A DNA stretch of 11,088 nt, taken from assembly GCA_021300125.1 (NCBI GenBank), contig JAJTHX010000070.1:1-11088 (forward strand). The letters are read 5' to 3'. The DNA comes from Betaproteobacteria bacterium (GTDB lineage Bacteria > Pseudomonadota > Gammaproteobacteria > Burkholderiales > SG8-41). Made by a program: the position numbers and the translations under genes. This document shows positions 1 through 6,588 of this stretch, one piece after another (position 1 is the first letter of the stretch; the number at the start of each line of letters is the position of its first letter). Under the pieces are notes generated by a model. It saw nothing but the letters and a program-made list of their open reading frames with translations. It did not search any database and had not been told where the DNA came from.

Positions 1-262
1 CGAAATGCTCGGCCAGCTCTACAGCAGCGGCCCGAAGGCGATGGCCGCGGTGAAGCGGATGATCCCCGCCAGCGCCCACGCGCTGATCGGCGACGACATC
101 GTCAAGCGTACCGCCGACGGCATCGCCGAAATCCGCGCCACGCCCGAGGCACAGGAAGGCCTGAGCGCATTCCTGGAAAAACGCAGACCGGCGTGGACCG
201 AGCCGCCCAAGGCCAAAGGCGCTGCACGACCCGGGGCTGCCGGCAAGCGCAGCAAGCGCTGA
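1..262 (+). CDS. Enoyl-CoA hydratase/isomerase family protein, C-terminal part (5' end outside window)
   Basis: Only about the last 86 codons are present; the reading frame is already open at base 2, so the gene starts left of the window. The residues around TPEAQEGLSAFLEKRRPAW match the C-terminal helix typical of crotonase-fold enoyl-CoA hydratases. A basic, alanine-rich tail (ending GKRSKR) follows and looks like a variable extension. Hydroxymethylglutaryl-CoA lyase begins only 17 bases downstream on the same strand. By inference this could therefore be the methylglutaconyl-CoA hydratase of leucine degradation (LiuC type), which makes HMG-CoA, the substrate of the next enzyme. The catalytic half of the protein is missing, so another crotonase specificity cannot be excluded. 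Confidence 0.8.
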   Translation, partial: EMLGQLYSSGPKAMAAVKRMIPASAHALIGDDIVKRTADGIAEIRATPEAQEGLSAFLEKRRPAWTEPPKAKGAARPGAAGKRSKR

Positions 263-279
263 GCGGAACGGGTCTGCCC

Positions 280-1185
280 ATGACACTGCCGAAAAAGGTC
301 CGCATCGTCGAGGTCGGCCCGCGGGACGGCCTGCAGAACGAAGCCAAGCCGGTACCCGCCGCCGCCAAGATCGAACTGATCCACCGCCTGCAGGATGCCG
401 GCGTGTCGATCATCGAGGCCACCGCCTTCGTGTCGCCCAAATGGGTGCCGCAGATGGCCGACAACGCCGAGGTGATGGCAGGCATCCGCCGCAAGCCCGG
501 CGTCACCTATCCGGTGCTGGTGCCCAACATGAAAGGTCTGGACGCGGCAATCGCTGCCGGTGCCGACGAGGTGGTGGTGTTCGGTGCCGCCACCGAGAGC
601 TTTTCGAAGCGCAACACCAACTGCAGCATTGACGAGGGCCTCGCCCGTTTCGAGGGGGTTGCGCAAGCGGCCATCGCCAAAGGCATACGGGTGCGCGGTG
701 ACATTTCAGTCTGCCTCGGTTGCCCCTATGAAGGCAAAGTCGATCCCGCCGCGGTGGTGCACGTCGCGCGCGCGCTGGATGCCATGGGCTGCTACGAGAT
801 CACCGTCTGCGACACCATCGGTATCGGCACCGCCGGTGAAACGCGCCGGATGATCGAGGCAGTGGCGAAGCACATTCCGGTCGAACGCATGGCCGGCCAC
901 TTCCACGACACCTACAGCCAGGCGCTGACCAACATCTATGCCGCACTCGAATGCGGCATCATGACTTTCGACAGTTCGGCTTCAGGCCTCGGTGGCTGCC
1001 CTTACGCCAAAGGGGCCACCGGCAATGTCGCCACCGAGGATGTGCTCTACCTGCTCAACGGCCTTGGCATCGAAACCGGCATCAACATGGACGGGCTGAT
1101 CGCCGCCGGCGACTTCATCTGTGGCGTACTCGGCCGCCCGACGCTGTCACGCGTGGCACGCGCGATCCGTGCCCGGTCGGCGTAA
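280..1185 (+). CDS. mvaB: Hydroxymethylglutaryl-CoA lyase
   Basis: This enzyme cleaves 3-hydroxy-3-methylglutaryl-CoA to acetyl-CoA and acetoacetate, the last step of leucine degradation; it is also called liuE in liu operons. The 301-residue product has the usual length of the bacterial enzyme. Visible landmarks are the TIM-barrel start motif GPRDGLQNE (residues 13-21, with catalytic Arg15 and metal-ligand Asp16), the metal-binding HFH (His207, His209), the signature GLGGCPYAKGATGN (236-249, with catalytic-loop Cys240) and ligand Asn249. The ATG at 280 is chosen because it lies 17 bases after the preceding stop and begins the conserved barrel. The frame is open further upstream, but that part overlaps the hydratase gene. 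A weak GGAACGG lies about 7 bases before the ATG. The stop overlaps the next start by one base (TAATG), so the next gene is probably translationally coupled. Confidence 0.96.
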   Translation: MTLPKKVRIVEVGPRDGLQNEAKPVPAAAKIELIHRLQDAGVSIIEATAFVSPKWVPQMADNAEVMAGIRRKPGVTYPVLVPNMKGLDAAIAAGADEVVVFGAATESFSKRNTNCSIDEGLARFEGVAQAAIAKGIRVRGDISVCLGCPYEGKVDPAAVVHVARALDAMGCYEITVCDTIGIGTAGETRRMIEAVAKHIPVERMAGHFHDTYSQALTNIYAALECGIMTFDSSASGLGGCPYAKGATGNVATEDVLYLLNGLGIETGINMDGLIAAGDFICGVLGRPTLSRVARAIRARSA

Positions 1186-1394
1186 TGTCGGTGACACCCC
1201 CCGCGGCGGATGCCGGCGACATCGAATCGCCGTGTGTGCGCGTATGCATCCTCGACCGCGTGCAGCGCCTTTGCATCGGCTGTTACCGCAACCTGGACGA
1301 GATCAGCTTCTGGTCCCGCTACAGCAATGCGCAAAGACAGGAAGTGCTGGCGCAGATCGAGATCCGCCGCGCCACGATCAAGCTTGAAGACTGA
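1185..1394 (+). CDS. DUF1289 family small four-cysteine protein
   Basis: This 69-residue protein carries the DUF1289 pattern: SPCVRVC (residues 16-21), then CIGCYRNLDEI (30-40), then a WSRYS segment and a charged helix. The four cysteines (17, 21, 30, 33) in a CxxxC...CxxC layout suggest metal or iron-sulfur binding. That is inference, because the family has no assigned biochemical role that I know of. The ATG shares its A with the lyase TAA (TAATG), which points to translational coupling and membership in the same operon. The frame stays open upstream to about 951, but that part lies inside the lyase gene. The function is unknown; a minor role in, or simple hitch-hiking with, the leucine operon are both possible. 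Confidence 0.88.
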   Translation: MSVTPPAADAGDIESPCVRVCILDRVQRLCIGCYRNLDEISFWSRYSNAQRQEVLAQIEIRRATIKLED

Positions 1395-1409
1395 CCCGGA
1401 GTCCGCACC

Positions 1410-1964
1410 ATGCCCCTGCCCGCCCCCAAGCCCCGTACCCTGAAACATACCCGCAGCGTCGAGTGCAGGGGCTATGAACGCGAGGACGGCCTGTGGGACA
1501 TCGAAGGCCACCTCGTTGACACCAAGACCTATGTCCACTCGCGCCGTGACGGCGGCCGCGAGCGCCAGCCCGGGGATGCGGTGCATGACATGTGGCTGCG
1601 CCTGACGATCGACCTCGACCTCAGGATCCACGACGTCGAAGCCGCCACCGACAGCAGCCCCTACGAGGGCTGTGGCGGCATCACCCCCAATTTCAAGCGC
1701 CTGGTCGGACTGACCATCGGGCCCGGCTGGCGCAAGGCCATCAGCGAGCGCGTCGGCGGCGTTGAAGGCTGCACCCATCTGGTCGAACTGCTGGGTCCGC
1801 TCGGCACCACGGCCTTCCAGGCTACCGGTCGCGCCCGCGAAGCCCGCAACGCCGGCAAGCCGGTGACCAGGAAGCCTTACCAGATCAACTCCTGCCACAC
1901 CTACAAGGACGATTCGCCGGCAGTGCAGGAGCGCTGGCCGCAGTTCTACACCGGCAAGCGCTGA
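1410..1964 (+). CDS. DUF2889 domain-containing protein
   Basis: This 184-residue soluble protein has no signal peptide or membrane segment. I recognise it as DUF2889 from its overall pattern: an N-terminal TRSVECRGYEREDGLWDIEG block (14-33), a middle TDSSPYEGCGGITPNFKRLVG region (80-100), a GPGWRKAISERVGGVEGCTHL block (103-123), and a C-terminal NSCHTYKDDSP segment. Conserved Cys, His and Asp residues in these blocks could bind a ligand or metal, but none is proven. A GGAG at 1399-1402 sits 7 bases before the ATG and supports the start. The gap to the DUF1289 gene is only 15 bases, so it is probably the last gene of this + strand operon. It converges on the MFS gene with just 6 bases between stops and no obvious terminator. 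Confidence 0.85.
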   Translation: MPLPAPKPRTLKHTRSVECRGYEREDGLWDIEGHLVDTKTYVHSRRDGGRERQPGDAVHDMWLRLTIDLDLRIHDVEAATDSSPYEGCGGITPNFKRLVGLTIGPGWRKAISERVGGVEGCTHLVELLGPLGTTAFQATGRAREARNAGKPVTRKPYQINSCHTYKDDSPAVQERWPQFYTGKR

Positions 1965-1970
1965 CCGGCC

Positions 1971-3191
1971 TCAGCCCCGGCGCAGGTACCACCACCGCGC
2001 CAGCGGCGACAACACGCCGAAGATGCCGATGCTGGCAAAGGCCAGCCCCCAGGCGGTGACGCTCTGGTTGCCCCCGGCCAGATCCAGCGTCAGCCCGAAC
2101 ACCAGAGGTGCAAGGAAAGCGGTGCTGAAACCGAGGAAGGAATACACCGCCATCATGGCGCCGCGCATCTCCGGCGGAGTGGCGGCGACGGCGCCTGAGG
2201 TCAGCGCACCGGAGTCGCCCAGCATCGCGCCGTAATGCACCATCATCAGCAGCACCACGATGTACCAGGGCCAGGCCGCGGTGAACCCGATCAGGCAGGC
2301 GATGACCCCGGACAGCGTCATGAACAGGAAAATGATGCGGCTGCGACCGAAACGGATCGCCAGCTCGTTGCCGGTGACGCTGAACACCGGGCCCAGCACG
2401 TTGATCATCGCCGCCAGTGTCGCCGCCGACAGCGCCATGGGCGCATGTTCGGGCTGCAGCGCCGCGCAGAACACCAGGAAGGCCACCATCCAGGAGCGCT
2501 GGCCGAACAGTTCGTAGTTGTGAGCCGCATAGCCGATGATGTACGGCAGTGTCCTGCGGTTTTTCAGCACCGGCCGGAAATCGAGCAGGCGGCTGTCGTG
2601 GTGCGCGGCCGCACGCACCCGCCCCATCGGCATCGCGAAGGTCACCAGCAGTCCGGCCAGTACCGGCCCCGCGGCGCCGAACCAGAATGCCCACTGCCAG
2701 TCCATGGTCGCACCGATCCTGCCCGCGACCAGGATCGAGATGGTCGAACCGACGCCGAAGCTCGCCGTGTAAAACGCGGTGGCGCGGGACTGTGCCGAGC
2801 CTTCAAGGTGGTCGGTGAGCGCCTTCAGCCCCGGCATGTAGGTGCCGCCGAGGGCGGCTCCGATCAGGAACTGCGCGAATGCGGCGCTCCAGAACCCCTG
2901 TCCGAACAGGGCAAAAAACGCCGCGCCGGCACTGGCGATGAGGCAGGCACCCAGATAGATTCGGCGCGAATCCATGCGGTCGGTGAGGCTGGAGAGCACC
3001 GGCACCGACACCATGTAGCCGGCAAACATGAAGCCGCTGATCGCACCGGCCTCGGAATTGGACAGCCCCCACTGCTTCTGCAACAGCGGCAGCAGCGTGG
3101 TGTAGGCGGCAAAACCGGTCATCGACAGCGCCTCGGCGAGGCACATGATGAAGGTCAGGCGTTTGGCTGAGGGCGGTTTTGCCGTGCCCAT
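1971..3191 (-). CDS. MFS transporter
   Basis: This 406-residue polytopic inner-membrane protein belongs to the major facilitator superfamily. Alternating hydrophobic segments fit 12 helices, for example about 14-34, 48-68, 79-98, 103-122, 140-159 and 166-187 in the first half. A charged central loop (about 188-213, with RVRAAAHHDSRLLDF) separates the halves. The loop between helices 2 and 3 (SLTDRMDSRR, 68-77) is the motif A equivalent. Length fits a simple proton-coupled carrier or facilitator; the substrate cannot be read from sequence. The start is well supported: GGGGAG lies about 7 bases before the ATG. It lies 42 bases after the esterase stop on the same strand, so it is probably the third gene of the FAD oxidoreductase / esterase / MFS operon and might move that pathway's substrate or product (inference). 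Confidence 0.9.
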   Translation of the reverse strand: MGTAKPPSAKRLTFIMCLAEALSMTGFAAYTTLLPLLQKQWGLSNSEAGAISGFMFAGYMVSVPVLSSLTDRMDSRRIYLGACLIASAGAAFFALFGQGFWSAAFAQFLIGAALGGTYMPGLKALTDHLEGSAQSRATAFYTASFGVGSTISILVAGRIGATMDWQWAFWFGAAGPVLAGLLVTFAMPMGRVRAAAHHDSRLLDFRPVLKNRRTLPYIIGYAAHNYELFGQRSWMVAFLVFCAALQPEHAPMALSAATLAAMINVLGPVFSVTGNELAIRFGRSRIIFLFMTLSGVIACLIGFTAAWPWYIVVLLMMVHYGAMLGDSGALTSGAVAATPPEMRGAMMAVYSFLGFSTAFLAPLVFGLTLDLAGGNQSVTAWGLAFASIGIFGVLSPLARWWYLRRG

Positions 3192-3233
3192 GATGCGTCT
3201 CCCCTTTGCTGTTTGGCGTGACCCTGTTGACTC

Positions 3234-3845
3234 TTATACCGCGCCGGCATCACGCAGCAGTTTGGCGATGGCCTCGGCGATCCTGCGGTAACCGTCCGCG
3301 TTGGGATGGATCGGGTCCGACTTCAGCTCCGGGCTGTAGAGGACGCTGGTCACGATCTTGCCTTCATAGGGAATGCCGAACTCCCCGGCCAGCTTGGCGT
3401 AGAACTGCGGCGCGCTGGTGATCAGGCCCGGCTCCGGCACGCCGACCAGCACCATGTCGATGCCCCGTGCACGTATGGTCTTCAGGATTTCACGCAGGTT
3501 GGATTCGATCACCGGCTGCGGCTGCTTGCGCAGCATGTCGTTGCCGCCAAGGCAGACGATGACCAGTCTCGGGCGGTGCTCGTCAAGCAAGCCCGGCAAG
3601 CGCGCGAGGCCTCCTGCGGTCTGTTCACCGGGAACACCCGCACGCAGAACATTGCGGCCAATCAGCTGCGCCAGCACCTCCGGATAGCTGGCTTCGGGTT
3701 TTGCGCCAGTGCCGTAGGTCAGGCTGTCGCCGAAGGCGAGCACGATGTCGCCGGGGGCAAGCTTGGCGACTTTCGGCGTCGAACCTCCGCAAGCCGAGAT
3801 GAAGGCCACTGCACACAGCGCAAGCATCCAGCGCAGAAGCTTCAC
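3234..3845 (-). CDS. SGNH/GDSL hydrolase family lipoprotein (arylesterase/lysophospholipase-like)
   Basis: This 203-residue TesA-like esterase is predicted to be a lipid-anchored envelope protein. The N-terminus is a lipoprotein signal: KLLRW, a hydrophobic stretch, then lipobox ISAC with Cys19. The SGNH blocks are present: FGDSL with nucleophile Ser41, an oxyanion Gly near AGVPGEQ (69-75), GGND with Asn102, and DPIH with Asp177 and His180. The GTG at 3845 is preferred because AGGGG lies 8 bases upstream. A second GTG at 3851 overlaps the preceding TGA as GTGA but is only a few bases from that Shine-Dalgarno; it would add MI to the start. The frame is open farther upstream inside the oxidoreductase gene. 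The substrate (acyl ester, thioester or lysolipid) is unknown. Confidence 0.9.
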   Translation of the reverse strand: MKLLRWMLALCAVAFISACGGSTPKVAKLAPGDIVLAFGDSLTYGTGAKPEASYPEVLAQLIGRNVLRAGVPGEQTAGGLARLPGLLDEHRPRLVIVCLGGNDMLRKQPQPVIESNLREILKTIRARGIDMVLVGVPEPGLITSAPQFYAKLAGEFGIPYEGKIVTSVLYSPELKSDPIHPNADGYRRIAEAIAKLLRDAGAV

Positions 3846-3847
3846 GA

Positions 3848-5464
3848 TCACCGCCCCTTGTAGAGTCCGCGCCTGAAATCGCGGACGATCTCGCGCGCGG
3901 CGTTGCGCCCGGGCAGGCCGCTGACACCGCCTCCGGGGTGGGTGCCGGAGCCGCACAGATACAGCCGCTTCACCGGCGAACGGTAATCGGCATGGCCAAG
4001 CACCGGCCTCGCGGTCCAGAGCTGGTCCAGCGTCAGCGCGCCATGGAAAATGTCGCCTCGGGTCAGTCCGAACTCGCGCTCAAGGTCGAGCGGCGACAGT
4101 ATCCGCCGCGCGATCACGGCATCACGGAAATTCGGTGCGAAGCGGGTGACGGTGTCGATCACGTGGTCGGCAGCATCCTCGCGGATCGCATCCCAGGTCA
4201 GGCCCGAAGGCAGGTCATAGCTGAAATGCTGGCAGAACAGGCTCGCCACATGGGCACCCTCCGGTGCCAGGGATTCGTCCACCGTTGACGGAATCAGCAT
4301 CTCCACCACCGGCGCGCGCGAGCAGCCATAGGTGCGGGCATCGAAATAGGCCTGCTCCATGTAGGCCAGCGTCGGCGCGATGATGATCCCCGACTGGTGA
4401 TGCGCTGCCGGCACGGCACCGGGCAGGCAGGTGAAATCAGGCAGTTCGCGCAACGCGACGTTCATGCGGAAGGTGGCGGAATCGCATTTCCAGGCACGCA
4501 TACGGCGCAGGAATTCGCCATCAAGCGCCGGGGCGTCAATCAACCGGGTGTAGAGCAGCCTCGGGTTGACGTTGGCCGCGACACAGCGCGCCTCGATCAC
4601 ACGCCCGTCCCTGAGCTGGACGCCCTGGGCGCCGCGCGAATCGACACAGACATTGACCACTTCGGCGTTGAGGTCGATATGCACGCCACGCGCGCGCGCC
4701 TCCGCCGCCATGGCCTGGGTGATGGCGCCCATGCCGCCGATGGCGTGCCCCCAGGCTCCGCGCCGGCCGTTGACCTCGCCGAAAACATGATGCAGCAGTA
4801 CGTAGGCGGTACCCGGCGCGTAGGGGCTGGCAAAGTTGCCGACGATGGCATCGAAGCCGAAAGCAGCCTTGATCGGTGCCGACTCGAACCAGGCGTCGAG
4901 CAGGTCTCCGGCGCTTTTGGTGAACAGGTCCAGCACCTCGCGCCTTGCCGCCATGTCCAGGCGCTTGAAGCGGCGGGCGGTTTTCAGCGCCGCAATCAAA
5001 TCACCAACGCCGCCGCCAACATTGGGCGGGGTTTCCAGCGTCATCTCTCGCAGCACCCCCGCGACGCGCTCCAGCATGGCGTAATACGCCGGCAGTTTCT
5101 CGGCGTCGGCCTTTGAAAACCGCGCAACCTCGGCCCGGGTCTGCTCCAGCGAAGGACCCACCTTCAGGCAGTCGCCATCGGACAGGGGCAGGAAGTTCGA
5201 CAGGGGGCGCTCGACGATGCGCAGGCCATGATCGGCCAGGCGCAGATCGCGGATCACCTGCGGATGCAGCAGGCTGACCGTATAGCTGGCGGTCGAATTG
5301 CGGAATCCGGGATGGAATTCCTCGGTCACGGCGGCGCCGCCAACCACGCCGCGCCGTTCAAGCACCCTGACCTTGAGTCCGGCGGCGGCCAGATAGCAGG
5401 CACAGGCCAGACCGTTGTGTCCGCCGCCGACGATCAGCACATCGCAGGCAACAGGTGGCGGCAT
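3848..5464 (-). CDS. Phytoene desaturase-like FAD-dependent oxidoreductase (NAD(P)/FAD family)
   Basis: This 538-residue flavoprotein has an N-terminal Rossmann dinucleotide fold, DVLIVGGGHNGLACACYLA, with the GxGxxG-type motif at 13-18, the strand-ending acidic Glu36 for FAD ribose, and a GGAA turn at 42-45. The C-terminus has the FAD-contacting segment CGSGTHPGGGVSGLPGRNAA (504-523), typical of the CrtI/PYROXD2-like branch (COG1233). There is no phytoene synthase or other carotenoid gene nearby, so a carotenoid role is not supported; members of this branch act on varied lipophilic substrates or are uncharacterised. The ATG at 5464 is the only start that keeps the Rossmann strand, but no Shine-Dalgarno is visible before it. 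It lies 35 bases downstream of tRNA-Arg on the same strand and leads the esterase and MFS genes. Confidence 0.9.
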   Translation of the reverse strand: MPPPVACDVLIVGGGHNGLACACYLAAAGLKVRVLERRGVVGGAAVTEEFHPGFRNSTASYTVSLLHPQVIRDLRLADHGLRIVERPLSNFLPLSDGDCLKVGPSLEQTRAEVARFSKADAEKLPAYYAMLERVAGVLREMTLETPPNVGGGVGDLIAALKTARRFKRLDMAARREVLDLFTKSAGDLLDAWFESAPIKAAFGFDAIVGNFASPYAPGTAYVLLHHVFGEVNGRRGAWGHAIGGMGAITQAMAAEARARGVHIDLNAEVVNVCVDSRGAQGVQLRDGRVIEARCVAANVNPRLLYTRLIDAPALDGEFLRRMRAWKCDSATFRMNVALRELPDFTCLPGAVPAAHHQSGIIIAPTLAYMEQAYFDARTYGCSRAPVVEMLIPSTVDESLAPEGAHVASLFCQHFSYDLPSGLTWDAIREDAADHVIDTVTRFAPNFRDAVIARRILSPLDLEREFGLTRGDIFHGALTLDQLWTARPVLGHADYRSPVKRLYLCGSGTHPGGGVSGLPGRNAAREIVRDFRRGLYKGR

Positions 5465-5499
5465 GTGGCGGTTGGGGATTGGCGGTCGCAGGGAAAATT

Positions 5500-5576
5500 T
5501 GGCGCGCCCGAGACGATTCGAACGTCCGACCCCTGCCTTCGGAGGGCAGTACTCTATCCAGCTGAGCTACGGGCGC
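5500..5576 (-). tRNA. tRNA-Arg, anticodon CCG
   Basis: The reverse complement folds as a complete 77-base tRNA including an encoded CCA. Acceptor strands are GCGCCCG and CGGGCGC, with discriminator G at 5503 and CCA at 5500-5502. The anticodon arm is CTGCC / CTCCGAA / GGCAG, giving anticodon CCG (bases 5540-5542) that reads CGG arginine codons. The T arm is GGACG TTCGAAT CGTCT. All stems pair, with one G-T pair in the T stem. It is encoded on the same strand as, and 35 bases upstream of, the FAD oxidoreductase gene, and no terminator hairpin is visible between them. Confidence 0.97.
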
Positions 5577-5588
5577 GTAACCGGTTCA

Positions 5589-5594
5589 ATTCTA
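5589..5594 (-). promoter_or_regulatory. Candidate -10 box for tRNA-Arg
   Basis: TAGAAT on the minus strand lies 12 bases before the mature tRNA 5' end, a normal distance for a tRNA promoter. I see no convincing -35 box at 16-18 bases upstream, so this is a tentative call. Confidence 0.4.
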
Positions 5595-5616
5595 GCACGC
5601 CCCCCTCAGCGCCCGT

Positions 5617-5646
5617 TTTACCGGGGGTGGTGTAGCCGGCTATAAT
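5617..5646 (+). promoter_or_regulatory. Candidate sigma-70 promoter for the cytochrome c5 gene
   Basis: A perfect TATAAT at 5641-5646 is preceded by TTTACC at 5617-5622 with an 18-base spacer. Transcription would start near 5653, leaving a leader of about 25 bases before the ATG at 5677. It is divergent from the tRNA-Arg promoter, and the two share a region of about 70 bases. Confidence 0.6.
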
Positions 5647-5676
5647 CAGCGCTTTGTCGAAGCCTGTGGATCCGCC

Positions 5677-6510
5677 ATGAGCGACTCGCATCCTCCCGAA
5701 CATTCCAGCCCGATCAAGACCCCGAAACAGCTCGTGATCGTGATCGTTGTTTCCTTTGTGGTGCCTGTGTTGCTGATCGTGATGCTGGCGCAGCTTGCGA
5801 TGGACCTTGCCGGCCCCTCCGCCACCGACAGCGCTGCAGCAGAGGAAGCGGTGGCCAAGCGCATCAAGCCGGCAGGCACCGTTGTGGTTGCCGATGCCAG
5901 CGCACTGCAGCAGGTGCGCGACGGCAAGACCGTCACTGAAGCCGCCTGTATCGCCTGCCACGCCAGTGGCGCGCTCAACGCGCCCAAGATCGGCGACAAG
6001 GCGGCCTGGGGCAAACTCACCGGTCGCGGCCTGGACGCGCTGACTGCAAGTGCGATCAAGGGCGTGCGCCAGATGCCGGCACGCGGCGGCAATCCGGACA
6101 TTTCCGATGTCGAGATCGCACGCGCCATTGTCTACATGGTCAACCAGTCCGGTGGCAACTGGAAGGAACCCGCAGCACCTGCTCCCGCGGCGGCCACTGC
6201 TGCCGCTGCGCCGGCTGCTGCAGCGGTGATGGTCGCCGCTGCCGCCCCCGCTGCCACGGGGGGCGACGCCGCCCGCGGCAAGAGTGTCTACGACTCAAGC
6301 TGCGCGGCCTGCCACAGCGCCGGTGTCGCCGGCGCCCCCAAAACCGGCGACAAGGCAGCCTGGGCGCCGAGACTGAAGTCTGGAAAGGATGCGCTCTACG
6401 CCGCAGTGCTCAAGGGCAAGGGCGCGATGCCGGCCAAGGGCGGCAATGCCTCGCTCACCGAAGCCGACGTCAAGGCCTCGGTCGATTACATGCTGGGCCT
6501 GGTCAAGTAA
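5677..6510 (+). CDS. Membrane-anchored diheme cytochrome c5 family protein
   Basis: This 277-residue electron carrier has one N-terminal membrane anchor (about residues 19-41, uncleaved appearance), so the rest should face the periplasm. Two class I c-type domains follow. Domain 1 has CIACH (Cys91, Cys94, His95) with distal Met133 in MPARGG. Domain 2 has CAACH (Cys209, Cys212, His213) with Met251 in MPAKGG. The domains share APKxGDKAAW and MPAxGG, so they look like an internal duplication. They are joined by an Ala/Pro linker at about 165-194. It probably passes electrons between a membrane quinol or bc1 complex and a terminal oxidase or reductase (family knowledge; partner unseen). The ATG at 5677 is the first that keeps the anchor; its Shine-Dalgarno is weak (GGA). 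It is probably transcribed alone, between its own promoter and a strong terminator. Confidence 0.94.
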   Translation: MSDSHPPEHSSPIKTPKQLVIVIVVSFVVPVLLIVMLAQLAMDLAGPSATDSAAAEEAVAKRIKPAGTVVVADASALQQVRDGKTVTEAACIACHASGALNAPKIGDKAAWGKLTGRGLDALTASAIKGVRQMPARGGNPDISDVEIARAIVYMVNQSGGNWKEPAAPAPAAATAAAAPAAAAVMVAAAAPAATGGDAARGKSVYDSSCAACHSAGVAGAPKTGDKAAWAPRLKSGKDALYAAVLKGKGAMPAKGGNASLTEADVKASVDYMLGLVK

Positions 6511-6540
6511 CACCACGGACGGGTCGAACATGTCCCGGCA

Positions 6541-6568
6541 AAAGGCGCAGCCGGGCTGCGCCTTTTTC
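6541..6568 (+). terminator. Rho-independent terminator after the cytochrome gene
   Basis: GGCGCAGC (6544-6551) and GCTGCGCC (6555-6562) form a perfect 8-pair stem with a 3-base loop. The stem is preceded by AAA and followed by TTTTTC. It lies about 30 bases after the cytochrome stop. Confidence 0.9.
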
Positions 6569-6588
6569 TTTTTCGGCGGCGGCTGAGC

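Noticed and set aside
19..666. Minus strand open frame across the hydratase and HMG-CoA lyase genes
   Set aside because: The composition is shadow-like and it overlaps two well-recognised + strand enzymes.
1047..1898. Minus strand open frame opposite the lyase end, DUF1289 and DUF2889
   Set aside because: It spans three tightly packed + strand genes and shows no conserved motif.
2235..3170. Long + strand open frame opposite the MFS gene
   Set aside because: It is Arg/Gln/His-rich with no family pattern. It is the antisense shadow expected in GC-rich DNA; the minus strand reads as a clear 12-helix transporter.
4397..5116. Open frame opposite the FAD oxidoreductase
   Set aside because: No recognisable domain or ribosome site, and it lies wholly inside a well-supported gene on the other strand.
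3848..5464. Carotenoid biosynthesis cluster
   Set aside because: The flavoprotein resembles CrtI-type enzymes, but no phytoene synthase, cyclase or hydroxylase is present, and this branch includes many non-carotenoid enzymes.
5500..5576. Integration site at the tRNA-Arg 3' end
   Set aside because: I saw no direct repeat of the tRNA 3' end elsewhere in the window, no integrase and no change in base composition.
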